NCBI GenBank assembly: GCA_948567375.1
Contig: OX419756.1
Coordinates: forward strand, 27,134,552 to 27,198,551
Direction: 5' to 3'
DNA length: 64,000 bases
Origin: Lunularia cruciata
Taxonomy: Eukaryota; Streptophyta; Marchantiopsida; Lunulariales; Lunulariaceae
Position 1 is the first letter of the stretch, and the number at the start of each line of letters is the position of its first letter. The translations under genes and the position numbers were made by a program. The notes beneath the pieces were generated by a model that was given only the letters and a program-made list of their open reading frames with translations, searched no databases and was not told the DNA's origin. Shown here piece by piece: positions 22,055-35,529 of this stretch.

Positions 22055-24864
22055 TTTGGGAGGCTTCAACTGATCGTGAAAATCTCGATAAGGGTATATA
22101 GCTATAATTATTCTCAGTCTCATGCATATATCAGTGCTGAGATCAGGTCGCATCAGAAGCACATAGTAGGTGCACAAGCATTCTTCTGAACTTGTAAACT
22201 TGGACCTCGAATCTGGTTTTTACTGATTGCAGATTCATCTGCTGCGGAGTCTCATCTCAAACTTTTACTGGAAACATGTAGTGAAGCGTAACACTGTCTC
22301 TAGGCCTCAATTGCTTCTCGGTACGGAGCCCTACCAAATCACCCGATGGCCCCATGGGCTCCAACAGCATGGAATATACGGGTCCATTGAAAGTATCAAA
22401 TTTGCAAGTACTCAAGTATTTCATACTTCATACTGTGCCTTGCTCAGTCTGGAAATTCAGCATTGTAGATGAAGGGTGCCACATGGGTCGAAAGCCTACA
22501 ACTTACTCGTGTGTTTCTTTTCCTTGACATTGGAATTCATTTTAAGGTGTCATCTGATCAGTCCAACGAGCTACCAGCGAAAGGATCGGATGAGTCACCA
22601 AAGGCTGCAGACAGTCGGTGCGCGTGATCACTGGAGGAGGAACCGATATCTCTGGTAAAAACTCTATACATCATCACATCAGAAAAAGTCCGACTGAACG
22701 ATGGGGACAGTGTCATATAAACAGTGTTCAGGTAATCATGTTTCTGTCAGCATCTTCATCTTTTGGAACAAAGTCCAAGCATTGCATTCGATTAAGTTTA
22801 AATTATTTAAATGCTTCTGGTAATCTCTTGTGATCACATCTCTCAATGATTCGGAGGCTTTGGTTTCTTCGTCCAATCATCTGTCTAACAATCAATTGAA
22901 TGCGGGGGGAAGGGTAAGCGTCTATTCATTTCCGCTCATCTTGTTGCTCCGACGGACAGAATTAATATCCCTCGGAATGCTGCTTCATCTCATCATTTCT
23001 CACAAGAGGTATCTTCTCTGATACTGAACAGCGTGAGATAAGGGAGTTTCACATTCCTCTCCCTTTGAATCCACAACCATGACAGAAGAGATCATTCCAT
23101 ATCCCACCATAGCCATACCTTGCTTTTCTTCAACGCAGGCTCCACAGCCAGTACTATAGTATTCTACGGCCTGTCAAGTTAAGGGTCTATCAATGCAATG
23201 TATTGCTTACACAATTTCGTTGCGTCCATGCAGTAGATATTCTTACAAGTTTGTTGATTGTGCCTGCTGCTTGGTTTCTGACTATACTACATTCAGCATT
23301 TTCCAGCTTGCATCTAACATCAGATTTTGACACAAACATCGATCTCCGGGTCCACTTGGAAAGCAAGTTAGCGATCAGCAAAGTGCGGATCTTTGGACGA
23401 TTGTGATTTCTATGAGAAAATGCGTTTTGGGAGAGTGATAGATTTGGACCAAGATGAAACGCTTTAGAGATATAAATACGTTTATAGTTTATTTTCCCAC
23501 TTCTCCCACAGGATCGCTAAGCCGAGTTGTGGATTTCAATTCTAGGGAGATCTACTTCAACAACGATCTGAGAGAGGTAAGTACAATTCATTCTTAGACT
23601 ACAATACTGTTTCAACTGTTTGATTTCTTTCGTACTGAGACAAGTTCTCCACATGCACTGCTTGGTTTCATGATTGTGGGCTCATTACCATTTACGATTT
23701 TGCTTCCGTTTCAAGACAGGAGTCGTCTTTCTTGCTCGCTCCTCCTGAAGTCTGAAGGTCAACTGTAATGTCAAGCTATAGAGATATTTGCATATATCTC
23801 CATTGCTTTACCAGATCCTCAAAGAGAATTTCATGCCTACTCATCAACTTTTGACTGATCCAGAAGCTAGTCCTGACTTTCTTGTTATACACCCGAAAGA
23901 GTTTCTGTTCTCTACATTCTCGCTTAAACTGAGTTTCATTTGTAGGATCTACGGGCAGTGGGAACGGCGTATGAAACTGTCACTGCACAGTTCTTTCCCA
24001 TGAGTCTACCGGAAACGACGATCTAGATGCTCACACCGCCCATGAGCGTGCTTCAATTGAATTGAATTTGGAATTAATATATATGCTACATGCGATCATG
24101 CAAAGAGGCAACCTACAGGCGAACGCTTTGTGCTGACCTTGTGACCACGATCGCCATGCATGTCAATCGCCTGACCATTCAATCCTCTCAGTAGGTGTCA
24201 ATCTGCAGCTTGTTCTTGCTGTAGCTAAGAGGAGGAGGCGCTAACTCGAGCTCTTGCCTACCGTAGTTGATGGATTAGAGCGGTATAAATATAACACTGT
24301 TTGAAGCATAGCTAGAGTTATTGTCTTCATATCAATCGAATGTAATGGTGAGCAAACTGTGGACCGGAGTAGACTAAGCACGCTCACCCAGTAGAATGCA
24401 GACTAGAACCTGTGAAATAAAGGCGCCCATTTACGGGATTGTTAACGCTGATGGCAGGTGACCGAAGGTGAACGACGTTCCATGGCCACGTACTATGTAT
24501 GAGCAATTTGTGATGCAACTGCTGAGGGAATGTCTGCCTGCCTGCCTGCCTGCCCACCCGCCCGCTGTATATGATCAAGTTATTAAGACCCGGGCGACCA
24601 GCTGCACGAGTTCTTGATGGCAGGAGAGCTCAGCTGAAGCAGCCTACGAAGTTGCACGTACAAGGAATTTGGAAACCAATGGAACAACCGATGGTCTGCC
24701 TGATCTATACATGGAGCTCGATCGAGGTATGATCATTGCTTCTCATGATTGTTCAATCAAGTTGCCGCTTCGGAGTGGAAGTAGTAGTAGCAGCTCGTTG
24801 GCATCCAGTGTAAAGATTACGAGGAAATCCCGTAATTTTAGGAGTTCCAGCGCCAGGTGGCAAA
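22055..24864 (+). other. Cluster of exon-like blocks; possible multi-exon gene, unassigned
   Basis: Several short open blocks are bounded by good plant splice sites. 22055-22093 (after CTTCACAG, before GTATAT) encodes WEASTDRENLDK, phase 1 to 1. 22233-22287 (after GATTGCAG, before GTAACA) continues in phase with DSSAAESHLKLLLETCSEA. 23512-23576 (after TCTCCCACAG, before GTAAGT) encodes SLSRVVDFNSREIYFNND and three more residues, and joins in phase to 23946, after TTTGTAG. 24624-24726 (after TGATGGCAG, before GTATGA) encodes a 34-residue block ending GLPDLYMELDR, in phase with a 23-base block at 24842-24864 that ends at a GTAAGT donor. I do not recognise the protein and cannot link all blocks without breaks. 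It may be a real plant gene, a pseudogene, or coincidence. Confidence 0.28.
24535..24553. repeat. (CTGC)n microsatellite
   Basis: About four to five tandem CTGC/TGCC units followed by a CCCACCCGCCCG tail. Confidence 0.85.
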
Positions 24865-26394
24865 GTAAGTAGATATGTGGTTTGGGAACCTGCTTAGGAT
24901 GATGACATATAGGCCGGGGGTGGGAGACCAGTGCAAGAAATCTCGCCTTGTGTTGACCTTGCATGTGATTCTTTTGGTGACCAAATCTAGGTAGCCTAGC
25001 TGCATAAACTAACATCATACCGCATCGCATGTATGAGATTCGTAACTGGGGTGTACTACTTTTGTAAGCTTCGTCGCGTGACAAGAGTTAAAATTGAAAC
25101 TAGAAACTAGAAACTAACTGAAACCAGAGAAACGAATTACTCCGCGCCGCCCAAATTAGCTTTAAAAGCTGATTTGTGTAAGCTAGTATACGTTATGATT
25201 CGATATCTTTCATCTGAAAAGCGGAATTTGGGCCCTCCCTCTCCTCACTTCATCGGCTTCAGCTGAACCGCCAGGGTACCGGTGGTTCAGTTTACCAAGT
25301 AAAACTCAACATTCGTCACTCAACATTTAAGGCTTTAGGTATCTGCATTTCGAGGACTATGTTGTGTATTTGCAGTAATCGCCTTCAGGTACATCGTCTG
25401 GGTAGTGGAATCATGAAAATGTAGATTTTTCCTGTCCATATCAGATGATATGATGTCGTTCAGTTCACTTAAAAACACGGCTTCAGCTTTGATCTACAAG
25501 GTGGTGGAGGCGGGAAAGTGTAAACCACTGCACAAATTCACTATGAGAAATTCAGGTACCTATGCACGTACTGTCCAGACAGTATTAACACGTAGCGATG
25601 TATGACTCATCGAGCAAGTACGATGAGATATATCAACTGAAAAGATCCTCTGGAATACGTCCGAAAATAACAATATGTCTGTGCTATCGACAGGCTAACT
25701 TACCCAGAGTCGGGTCAATCAGCAGCAATTGTAGGCTCTTCTATAGATCAGTTAATAACGCTTAACAGTCAACTTACTTTGTGGAATTTGAAACCTCACT
25801 ACAGTACACTCCTCGGGATCTTCTTGATCATTGGGGGTAAGCAATTTGTTACTGGTTCAGCTCATATGAAAAACCTAAACTGTTATTAGTTGCTCATATC
25901 CAGTCGTGCGGGTAGATTCTATTGCGACTAGTTTCACTGATATGAAGCTGATAACGCATGGAATGTTAGACATGAAAATACCCGTGTATTTTCAGATTTT
26001 CACTAAGAAAGAAAAGTATGCCTGGAGACTCGATATCTGGTAGATCCATTTCATTCCTTCTCCAGGATCGTATCACTGATATACATATGCTTGAGGTTTT
26101 TTGGTTACTTCGAGTCAAAATAGCTTGACATTACTCAAAGCGGACCTGAGCGTTTTATCTCCTGTCAGATTCTAAAGGTTAGTTGCTGCCACCAGCTTGA
26201 TACCTGGACAGTTTTGAGTAGAAATTTGGTCATGTTGGTCTGAGCGATAGCTGGGGAGATGTGTGCTCGTAAACCTGTCCCGCTTCTATCTCTCGAAAAC
26301 AATATGTGCATACACAGACTAATTTAAAGACTTGAATGTAATTTGTCGAGATATGGTTCAGTCAAGATTTGAGGTCGTCAACCCTGTCTAAACT
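24865..26394. other. Intergenic or intronic stretch
   Basis: Mixed composition with no recognised family. An open but short plus-strand frame begins after a CGGCTTCAG acceptor-like site near 25262; I could not connect it with other exon-like blocks. Confidence 0.4.
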
Positions 26395-26442
26395 GGTTGA
26401 GAGCAGCACTCAATCAGTTTAGATTGAGTGCTGCTCTCAACC
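26395..26442. repeat. Perfect 21-nt hairpin with 6-base loop
   Basis: Arm 1 (26395-26415) and arm 2 (26422-26442) are exact reverse complements over 21 bases, with loop AGTTTA. The stem is too short for a typical plant microRNA precursor and no poly-T follows, so a snap-back duplication is the simplest explanation. Confidence 0.93.
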
Positions 26443-26932
26443 ACGCTGACATCTGGAGAATCTGAGATGGATATGAAGGCCTTTGCAGATTAATTGGGTT
26501 CATGATCTAAATTCGAATGTAGAGAGCGAGACGAATGCTATAAACAAAACATGCCCAGAGGTAATCATAAGGCTTGCTGACAATCAAAATTTTAACCGAA
26601 AGTGTCCAATCAGGCCAACTAGATCTTCAGAATCTGAAAGTTGATTACATTAGATTCCACCAATCTGACGTAAGTACCCATCAAAATCCTGGTCGATGTA
26701 ATGACCAGCTGATCAGCATGTCCAATGGGGTCGATTGATATTTGCAGATCATTTTCCTGTCTCATTTCTGAGGTTAACGTACGCCAGTAGGTTAGAACAA
26801 GAACTGCTCTCTTGTCTAGCTAATCCATGGAAGCACATCTCTTGTTATCTATGCTTTTCATTGAACCTCATGCTTCTTTACAAGTTTAAGATTTTTGCGT
26901 TGTCACAGTATGTGCACAGACATAGCATATGT

Positions 26933-27001
26933 GGACGTGGTCAACGAGAGTCAATTATTGGAGATCGACAAACAGGAAAAACCGCAGTATCTATTGACAA
27001 C
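26933..27001 (+). pseudogene. atpA/atp1-like: Fragment of organellar ATP synthase alpha subunit (Walker A region)
   Basis: The plus-strand frame encodes GRGQRESIIGDRQTGKTAVS followed by IDN. The ATP synthase F1 alpha subunit has almost exactly this around its P-loop (GRGQRELIIGDRQTGKTA, then an IDT-like end); the P-loop GDRQTGKT is intact. Upstream and downstream residues do not continue the family and a stop follows at once, so only about 23 codons remain. This is most simply a short nuclear insertion of mitochondrial or chloroplast DNA (atp1 or atpA). It is not functional. Which organelle it came from cannot be decided from this length. Confidence 0.72.
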
Positions 27002-27014
27002 TGAGAAAGACAGT

Positions 27015-27083
27015 CCAGATAATTTAGAGGGTCCAGACAATCCAGAGAATCCAGATAATTTAGAGGGTCCCTCTAAATTATCT
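27015..27083. repeat. Short direct repeats plus 15-nt palindrome
   Basis: CCAGATAATTTAGAGGGT occurs at 27015 and again at 27051, separated by two 9-base relatives (CCAGACAAT, CCAGAGAAT). The second copy then turns into a perfect palindrome: arm 27053-27067, single-base centre at 27068, arm 27069-27083. It starts a few bases after the ATP synthase fragment. Confidence 0.9.
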
Positions 27084-30000
27084 GTGATTGTGAGTGGAGC
27101 TGCTGCTGATAGAATTCCGATTAACTCGCTATTTGTTCCTGTCTACTTTCTCAGTTGTTTTCGTTTGGAAATGAGTTTAGCTGTCGATATCTATTTTTGC
27201 AGTCAAGAAATTTCAGTATTTGAGAATCAGTTCTCAATTGGAAATGCTCAAGTTTATTAAGTAGCCGTATCCTGGTCAACGGTGTTTCAATCTGAGATGT
27301 ACATAGGATAGGGTCTGATTCTCCTGAAATCGTATAACTTGTTTCCGGTAGATGATCAGTTTCAAATCCAGAAAACAGAGTCTTTCTATGTACAAAAGCG
27401 GTCATATACTAGTCAAGTACGTTGGTTTGTTGCCCGAGAATATCCTGGATGAGTGGGACTCTAGGCATGTCGGAATTGCTCGAGATGTTTGAAATATACG
27501 TATTTCAGCTGATGGAACTCAGGTGCAATTGCAAAGACTCGAATAGAATATCCTGAACGAGCAGAAATTCCTTTAAATTGATCAGACCTGTTAGATCACC
27601 AAACAGTTCTAACACCCCGTCAGAGAATACAGAATGTGGTTTGATCCCATCAGTTTACAAACAGTATCCTTCTGATTATCTCAGCTCGTCCTTGCCTAGC
27701 GCTACAGTGAGCCTTATATTATTCCGTTGATGCAGGAAAATGAGAGTTAGTTAGGCTTCCACTGAGGTATCCACCATGTTTCGTGGCCTTGGATCAGGTG
27801 ATTCAAATTTAGTACAACAAATCTAGAACAAGGGATCTCCGCAAGGCGAGGTGAAATCACTGTTGGTCAATCAGATCAGAGACAGAAAGTCATGTAGTTC
27901 TCACTCGCATGAATACGGGTGGACCACTCATGAAAGCTCCCGGCCACCACGAGACTCACTCAGGTTTCACTCCCACTCCCACAGTGTTCATTCTTCACCG
28001 TGCAGGAGCTTTGTGATATCGACTCAGAAGTACCTTAAAGTGTCCAAAGTTCAAAACCCAAGTACTTTCGGCACGTTTGACCAATTGCGAAACTGCCCAT
28101 CTCATAACTCTGTACGGAGAACATCGACGATGACGACGTTAGGCCTCTTAAAGACATGCCACGGAAGTCAATCGCTTATTCGTGCGACTTTTGTGTTCAC
28201 GTCTCATGGTGCTGTGAGAAGCAAGCCATAGCTGCCTCTCGATAAAACAAAAGTTGGATAACACCTCACTATATTAAAAGCCAAACGACATTGCTATATT
28301 GATTATCATAGTGTAGCCAATAAAGGATACTGAAGTCAACCCAAAGAGGCTCAATATGGCAAGATTGCTATGATTCAGATGGGGGATAACAAGGAAGTGA
28401 AGCTTTTTCGTGTGGTCACGAGTACGAAAACCGAGGATTTGGTGACCAAATAAAGACGATAACCCGCGAATTAACCATGGCAGGAAGGAAGCGGGACGAG
28501 ACGATGGTTACCTTTCTTTGTACTTCTTGCACCAATGCCAGTATTGCGAAGTTCTCATATCCGGGTTTATAGCTTACACTTGGGCCTTCATAACCTAACA
28601 CTACAAAACATATAAAATTTTCATTCAATATTCACAATTTGAGATACAATGAGACGAGAAAGAGAAAAAACAAAGCGAAAGAAATTCGTTCATTCTAAAT
28701 TGTAAACGCTCATATGTTTTATGTTAGAGAATCATATGTCTTTGTACCTATTGTTCACATATTGGAGATTCAAATCAATTCAACATGGGAAATTCCAAAC
28801 ATTGGCAAAGAAGTCTCCTTATGTTCCACTTCCATGTGTTAAAATATTATATTTTGGAAAAATTAAAGTCTGTTTTACTTCTAAAAAAGACAAAGTTTTA
28901 CATGAGTGGGGGTATTAGTGTAGTATTTTAAGTTTCCTATTGTGATCTTTCAACTCTTTGTCTGTCTGGTTGAGTTGGGATTGGTATATATCTTTATCAG
29001 ATTTCTTTCATTTCAAGTTTCTCAACACGAAGGTAGTACCAGAGTAGTGTCTTCTTTCTTGAATTCGTTTCACATACATATTCGTTGGAGCAAACCATGT
29101 CTTAGTCATTGTAAAAGTTTCTAAATTTTACTTTATCGATCTGATAATCAGTAGTTAGAAGAAGAAACTGCACAACAAACATTATTTGAGTTGCGAACCC
29201 TCGAAATATAAGTTTCTGAGAGCGGACATCATCACCGTCTGTCCGAAGTCTCTGGTTTCAAGGGACCTAGATAGGCCCAGTTGAGCCTTAGCCACCACCA
29301 GAGAAGCGAACTATGGACATTAGTCCATACGGACTCCGGTGCGAGATTGATTGCTCTTCACTAAATAGCACCTGATATCAGTTCAAACGTTGAATCTGAG
29401 AACCACTTTATAGATAGCCCGGGGTAATAATCACCCCTATTATGATCGGAAGTTAGATGTAACTACGCCATTCGGTAGAATCGGATGTATTCACCAAGTT
29501 CAAGCCAGAAGCAAGCTACTTTCTCCTTCCGTGTCCTCACAGGGAAAGAAGTCCAAAAACTTATTATGATTCCTAGAGTCATCGAGTCGAGCTCAGTTTA
29601 CACTTTACTACTTCATTAGTGGCAGTTCAAAAATAGTGATCACAGTTTACGACTTACGATTCCCAACTCCCAAACTCCGTGAGGAGAGCTACATGAACTC
29701 TACCCATGCCTATAGTAGCCGTGGCGCGGATCATTATTTTCAAACTGCCACTATTGAATTTGGACCCACCTTCATCCAAGTCATGAAGAAGCCGAAGTAT
29801 TCTGCAGTAGAGTAAATGCGACTCTATTCCAAATTCTTCCAGAACGTCAAGCAAAGGGGTTCAGCAGATGTGATCAAGCATATTATATAATATTGAAAAT
29901 CAAATGCAACAGCAAGAATTAACACTTCCACCAACACAATCTGATCAATCGCCTTATCAATCTTGTTACCTCTATCTACAGCGTGCACCAGCGATGGACG

Positions 30001-31125
30001 AATGGACATGGGTAAATATTTTATGATTGATCTGGACAAAAGATCGTGGAGGGACGGTGGTACAAGATTCAATGCTAACACATGCACATGCGATTGAGGC
30101 TTAAATTTAAAGGGCTGACTTGACTTGCTTCAAATCAGGCTTGACGATTCTCCATCCAGTCTATGTATCCGTAACATCCTCTAAGGACTCGATTCAGGTC
30201 TTTAAGTTTGTGTCATTATCTTTGAAAATCAACTCGTGGAGCACGGTGAGTTTAATTCCAGGGGAAAACACCACTGTCCGTCAGTACTGAACACTATATT
30301 CAAGTACGAGAAATAAACATCCAATCTTCTTTATTTTAGCCCTTCATCTACAAGTTCATCGAGAAAACCAACTGCACTTGTATAAGCAATTCCAGTACAC
30401 ATGTGCTCTATGAAGGGCAGATAAGCAAAATGGCATAACTGTTTCCTTTGACTTCAAGCTGTTCAAATTAAGGACAACATCACTTGGGATGAGTTTTGAG
30501 ATTGAGTAAGGTTGTTAACTTAATAGACATTGTAGCGAACGTATTATATGGTGGAGTTATAGAAAGCCCCCACTAAACTTTCCATCACTTGCTACCACCG
30601 TGACAATTTAAATTAGTCAGTGGGCCTTGTTTTGTTTACTTCTCCATATTTTTCTAATCCAATCCAAACAGTCTAGAGTTTGACAAGGGAGGAAATTTTT
30701 TTAGTGAAGGACATTCAAGTTCTGTTGACGTTTAAAAGACATAGTACCGTACTCTACATCCGTAGAAAATATTGTCCAAATCCGTAGATCAATAATGGAA
30801 TTAAAGATTAAACCATTGAAAACCAATACAATAACATGAACGGTTGTATCCCTGGCCAGTGAATTTCTAGCAGCAATGCATTAATCACTATAAACTTTGG
30901 TAGGTCATGCTATTAAAACAAGTGATACATTCCTCTAAGGCTTTTTCTTGATTTTGGCATTTTTTTGGTATATAAATATAAAAATAAAACTTCAAACAGC
31001 ATACATATGTACAGAAACGTTAGTTTCGTTTAAAAAATCGCTTTTCACATTCTTTGTTGAGGTGCAGGTAAAAATAATTTGTGGAAAGAAGCCGCTGAAG
31101 TACCTTTTATCTTTTTAATGAGCCG

Positions 31126-31139
31126 ACACACACACACAC
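31126..31139. repeat. (CA)n microsatellite
   Basis: Seven AC/CA dinucleotides in a row. Confidence 0.9.
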
Positions 31140-31218
31140 GATAACAAAAATGATGGCATTTACCTTTTCGATTTAGAAGTTTAAAAGTGGTTGCTAAAGT
31201 GATTTAGTTGAGTGTAAG

Positions 31219-31413
31219 TTACTTAACCTTTAACATACTCTTTGTGGGTTCTTGAATCAAAGCAACTTGGTCTTCAATTATTTCGTCCGTGGCCCTTTTG
31301 AGTTGCTCTATTTGATGCAACCAACTTTCTTTGGAAAGTCTGACTTTCAGGCGCCAGTCTTCACCTTCGATGTCCCTTGTGTTCTGAGGGGTACTGGATC
31401 CTCCTCTCGGCAT
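31219..31413 (-). CDS. Small open frame, hypothetical, charged
   Basis: An ATG-started frame of 64 codons. After a Pro/Gly/Ser-rich start (MPRGGSSTPQNT) it turns into a charged, helix-prone stretch (WRLKVRLSKESWLHQIEQLK, then RATDEIIEDQVALIQE). Its composition is more protein-like than its neighbours' frames. I recognise no family. It may be one exon or a decayed gene fragment; no neighbouring exon was found. Chance is also possible, so confidence is low. Confidence 0.2.
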   Translation of the reverse strand: MPRGGSSTPQNTRDIEGEDWRLKVRLSKESWLHQIEQLKRATDEIIEDQVALIQEPTKSMLKVK

Positions 31414-34400
31414 CCCATGAAAGCCGACTATTTGTGCTTCGAGACCTCGACCATTTCAAAGCTTATACTTTAATGGTATCTGCTTTTCTCAATGTTAAAT
31501 GGGATAATTGTAATTGAGATCTCTTCTTCCTTTGAGTGGGAAACATGAATTGCAAGTTGAAATAGCAATCGCACGGACGAGCAGTTCTTGAGAGGTAGCC
31601 ATTGTACTTCTAAAAACTTCGAATACGCTCCATAAGCGCTCCGCAACCAGCGACCTAATGGAGACGTTAAAGCGGTTGGTCTAAGAGGAAGGCTTTACAA
31701 TACCGAGTTTTCGAGCCACAGGCAACAAGGAAAATATAATGCCTAATGATATGCTTTTAAGCAGAAGAGTAATTCCCAATAACTCCATAATTTGCTCTGG
31801 TATGGTGCATGAATTTCTAAATAGCGTTACACTTTCAGGGAATTTCATGCCCAAGGTTACTGTTCACCAATGATTAGGTTGTTTATCCCTTACAGACAAA
31901 AGAACTGCGGATTCCCAAATGCAAATTCAAACGAATGTTTCACATCTCATCCTCATTTCCTTTCTCTTCCCAATGACATCAATTTCAACTGTCATTTGGT
32001 ATCTCCAGTCGTTTATAAAGAATTCCACTGCCTTGCCATTCAAACGGAGAAGAAAAAGAGCATCTCTTTTCTTCTAGCTTCCAACCAACCTTTCCAGGCT
32101 ATTGCACTCCAGGACACAAATCTTTATTATCTTATCAGTATTGGAGTCAAGCACACGGGGTGTGGTAATGGTGACCAAAATATTAATAGCATATACATGC
32201 ACATGATGAATATCTGAATATTAATTGTGTGTACACCTGTGAATTGATACAAAACGTGGTCGGTCAGGGTATACTTAATAGCAAACATTTATCACAATTC
32301 CGGGGCACGGATAGTCTTTTTGACGTTAAAATGGATTGATCACTGACATTGTAGCTTGATAAAGTACTACATATGTGGTGTATATACCATAGCGGATGCT
32401 ACGATATATACAGTAGCTTGGAAACCAAATCTTGTGCTTCTATGGAAGAGGAAAGGTGATGCTATTTCCTAGCTAAACGATTACTCACATATAGGGGTTG
32501 AAATACATATTTGGCTGTCTGGAACATCTCAACCACATAGGCTGTGGATACTTTGGTAATCATATGGTTCTCCATAGGTTCTCCATCTCTACCGTTATTA
32601 AGAACAATCAAAAAGGTGGTAGATCGCAACTTAATTGGTGCTGCATGCCCATCGTGCTGGAAAATGACCTGCACCTACACTATACTACCAGTCTATTGGA
32701 TATGAAGAGGGTATGAAGAGTTTAGGAAAAGCGCAGAAGGCTTTGAAGTTAAAATAAATGTCAGGTGAAGTAGCTATATTGTAATTTATAAACGGTGGTG
32801 GGGAAAGAAAGGTTTGTATCCATGTACCGTAGAGCTGACTAATATTTTATGGTGCTGTCTGTACATGGGAGAAGCGGTGATAATTGGGGGAGAACGGTAG
32901 CGTGTAAGAATGTAGGCACGCAGCTAGACGTTTTTTTTCGAAATTCACCCGTTTGGGTTGTCATAGGCGAAAATATGACATGTAGTGAGTGATTTCACAT
33001 TTATTAACGTTGTGAGAAAGGAGTCAATATTCCATCTGCCTCGAAGTTTGACCGAATTGACTTCATCCCCTTCTTGGTAAGGAACAGAATGGAAAAGAAG
33101 AAGGGAACAAAAACTGCATCTCTCGGTTCGTCCAGCACGCCACGAATGCTATAGCTACTCTAACACTGGAGTGCTGCAATGTTGTGAAAAGAATATAGTA
33201 ATGCTGGAGCCGAGAAGAATATCTTCTCGTCATTACCACCTTCCACCTAAAACTCTCGTTCTCGTCTACCCCCAGACTTCAGAACAATGCACACAAGATC
33301 CATTTAATTATCGACCAACAACTACTGGTGTATTCTATATCTCTCCGCAGAAGCTGAGAGGAGAGGAGAAGAAAGTGTAGGAAGGGGAAAAGGGAAGGGG
33401 CAGGTACACAAGGCAGGCAGAGGGATCAGCAGATATGACCTGTTGTTGCCAGTCAGTCGAGGGCAGGGGCCAGGCCGAGCCAGTCATTAAACGTGTCCTG
33501 GTCTGGCCTAGCCTAAGCAAGGCCAGGATGCTACGTTGCTCTGCGAGCCTAACATGGATTGGATGGACTGTCTAGTGTCGCTGTGTACTGTATGTATGTT
33601 GTACGAAGCGAGGGAAGTGAGGTGATGATACTATCTGATATGATGAGAGAAGAAGATGATGTTGGAAGCGGAGCTGACATACGACTGGCTGCTGCTGCCG
33701 CTGCTAATCTAGATGGCGGAAGGAAGATATTAAATACAAATTCACAGTACTGTAGTGAACGCTGCAGCAATACGAACAAAGGAAGGAACCGACCGACACA
33801 GACTCGCTAGAGATAAATTGGTCGTGTTTGAGGGGTAGGATGGGCGGAGGGATGAGAGCATGGATGGCATGGCATAGGATCGGATGGGATGAGATGAGTA
33901 GTATGTGCACGGGCATGAAGATGATTACAAAAGAGGGGCCAGTGGAAAGCGTGCTTGCTGAAGAGGAAGGGGAAAAGGTTGCATTAAATACCCACCTCAC
34001 TTTACAATACAATAATCATACCATACCTCTCGAATGCGCATACAGTATATCATATTTTGCATGGCATAGAATGAAAGTGGGGCAACGAGGGGGGCTGGTG
34101 TCCACTTTTTTGGATTCGGCCCGTCCCTACCCTGCGTAGAGGGCTCTCTGCCTCCTCTTTCTCCCTTCCTTCCATACCCTGGTCTGGTCTCCGTCTGCCC
34201 TGCCCTGTCCTGCCCTGACTGAATGACTGACCGACTGCTTCCCTGCAATGCATGCAAAGCCTGCGACGAAACCCAATACAGTGAGTGCGACGGACGGACG
34301 AAGGGAGCAAGGGAGGCCCGCTTCCTTCCTTCCTTCCTGCCCCAAAAGAACGTACAGTTACCGGTACAGTGTACGAAGAGGATGAGGGACCCTCCACAGG

Positions 34401-35529
34401 CACTTCTAGGAGGAGAATCCACCTACAGCTCCCCTCCCCGGCTTGGGCGTCGTTGGTCTGTTCAAGAGGTTCGGCACAAAGTAGAAAACGGACACGTGGC
34501 GGAATGCTGCGGTTTGTTCACAATAAAAGTAAATGAGGAGCTGCACAAGTACATGTACAGACATGAGCGACGGAACGGAATGGGCTAGGGGACGAGGACA
34601 GTGGAGGTAGTGCTTTTGGGCCACACTTTTGCGGTAGTACGACGGGGGCGTCCTTCAATGCGCTATGATTGGGCGGAGTGGGATTAGTGGGAGCGCCAAA
34701 CTCGCATGCAGAATCGCCTTCCCTTTCCATATCTCTGGACCGTACGAACCAGCCTTCTCGCCTTAGGTTTCAAAGCAGATGGGTACCCCTAACGGAATAA
34801 TCTCGCTCCTTGCCACCACCGGATCTTGCATCCTCCGGCGAATGTTTCCCTTTCAGATTTCTATAGCGCCTATAGGTCCTCCCAACTCCCTCTGTGGAAG
34901 GATCACATTTTTGTTCTGCATTTCCATCGTGGGGTCGGTTTGCTTTCGCTTCTTTTCGTCATGCATAATCTTCGTCCGTCTCTATTTTTGTCTGTCCGTT
35001 CCATAAACCTCTCCTTGGTCGTTACACTCCCTATGCTGTTTAAGTTGTTGTTGATGGAACTACTCACCAACTGTAATATCGATCTGCACTACAGTCACAG
35101 ACATTTCAGAAAGCTTATCCTATATTATCTTACCGGATAGATCTTCACTTAGACAGCATGAATGCCCGATAAGAGAAAGATTGCGGAAACGGCTTTCGAG
35201 ATTGAGAGTTCAGAAATGATGATCATGTTCGTAACCCCCATCATAAATTAATCAATCATGGGTAATATCAAGGCTAATCATTTCGCATAATTTTTAAAGA
35301 ATTAATTTCAAAACTTTTAGTTAAATAGTACACCAATATCAGATGAATCAGTTCATATGGAACTTTGAAAGGTAGGCTCTCTAGCTCGGATCATTCAATG
35401 ATAATCCGATATATGATATTCGATAAAAATCCTCCTTTTTCTTCCTACAATGACTCTCTATTCAAGATATCCCCCTCTCTTCTCCTTACTTTCCCTATTG
35501 CAGAATATTGTTCCGGATTGAAAAGGGGA

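Noticed and set aside
27014-27083. Short direct repeats as a CRISPR-like array
   Set aside because: Only two full units plus two half units without unique spacers, in a plant-like nuclear context; it is a local duplication.
33997-34588. Several overlapping frames of 100-140 codons on both strands
   Set aside because: They arise from CpG-rich, C/T-rich sequence with few stops; no domain, no codon pattern, strands contradict each other.
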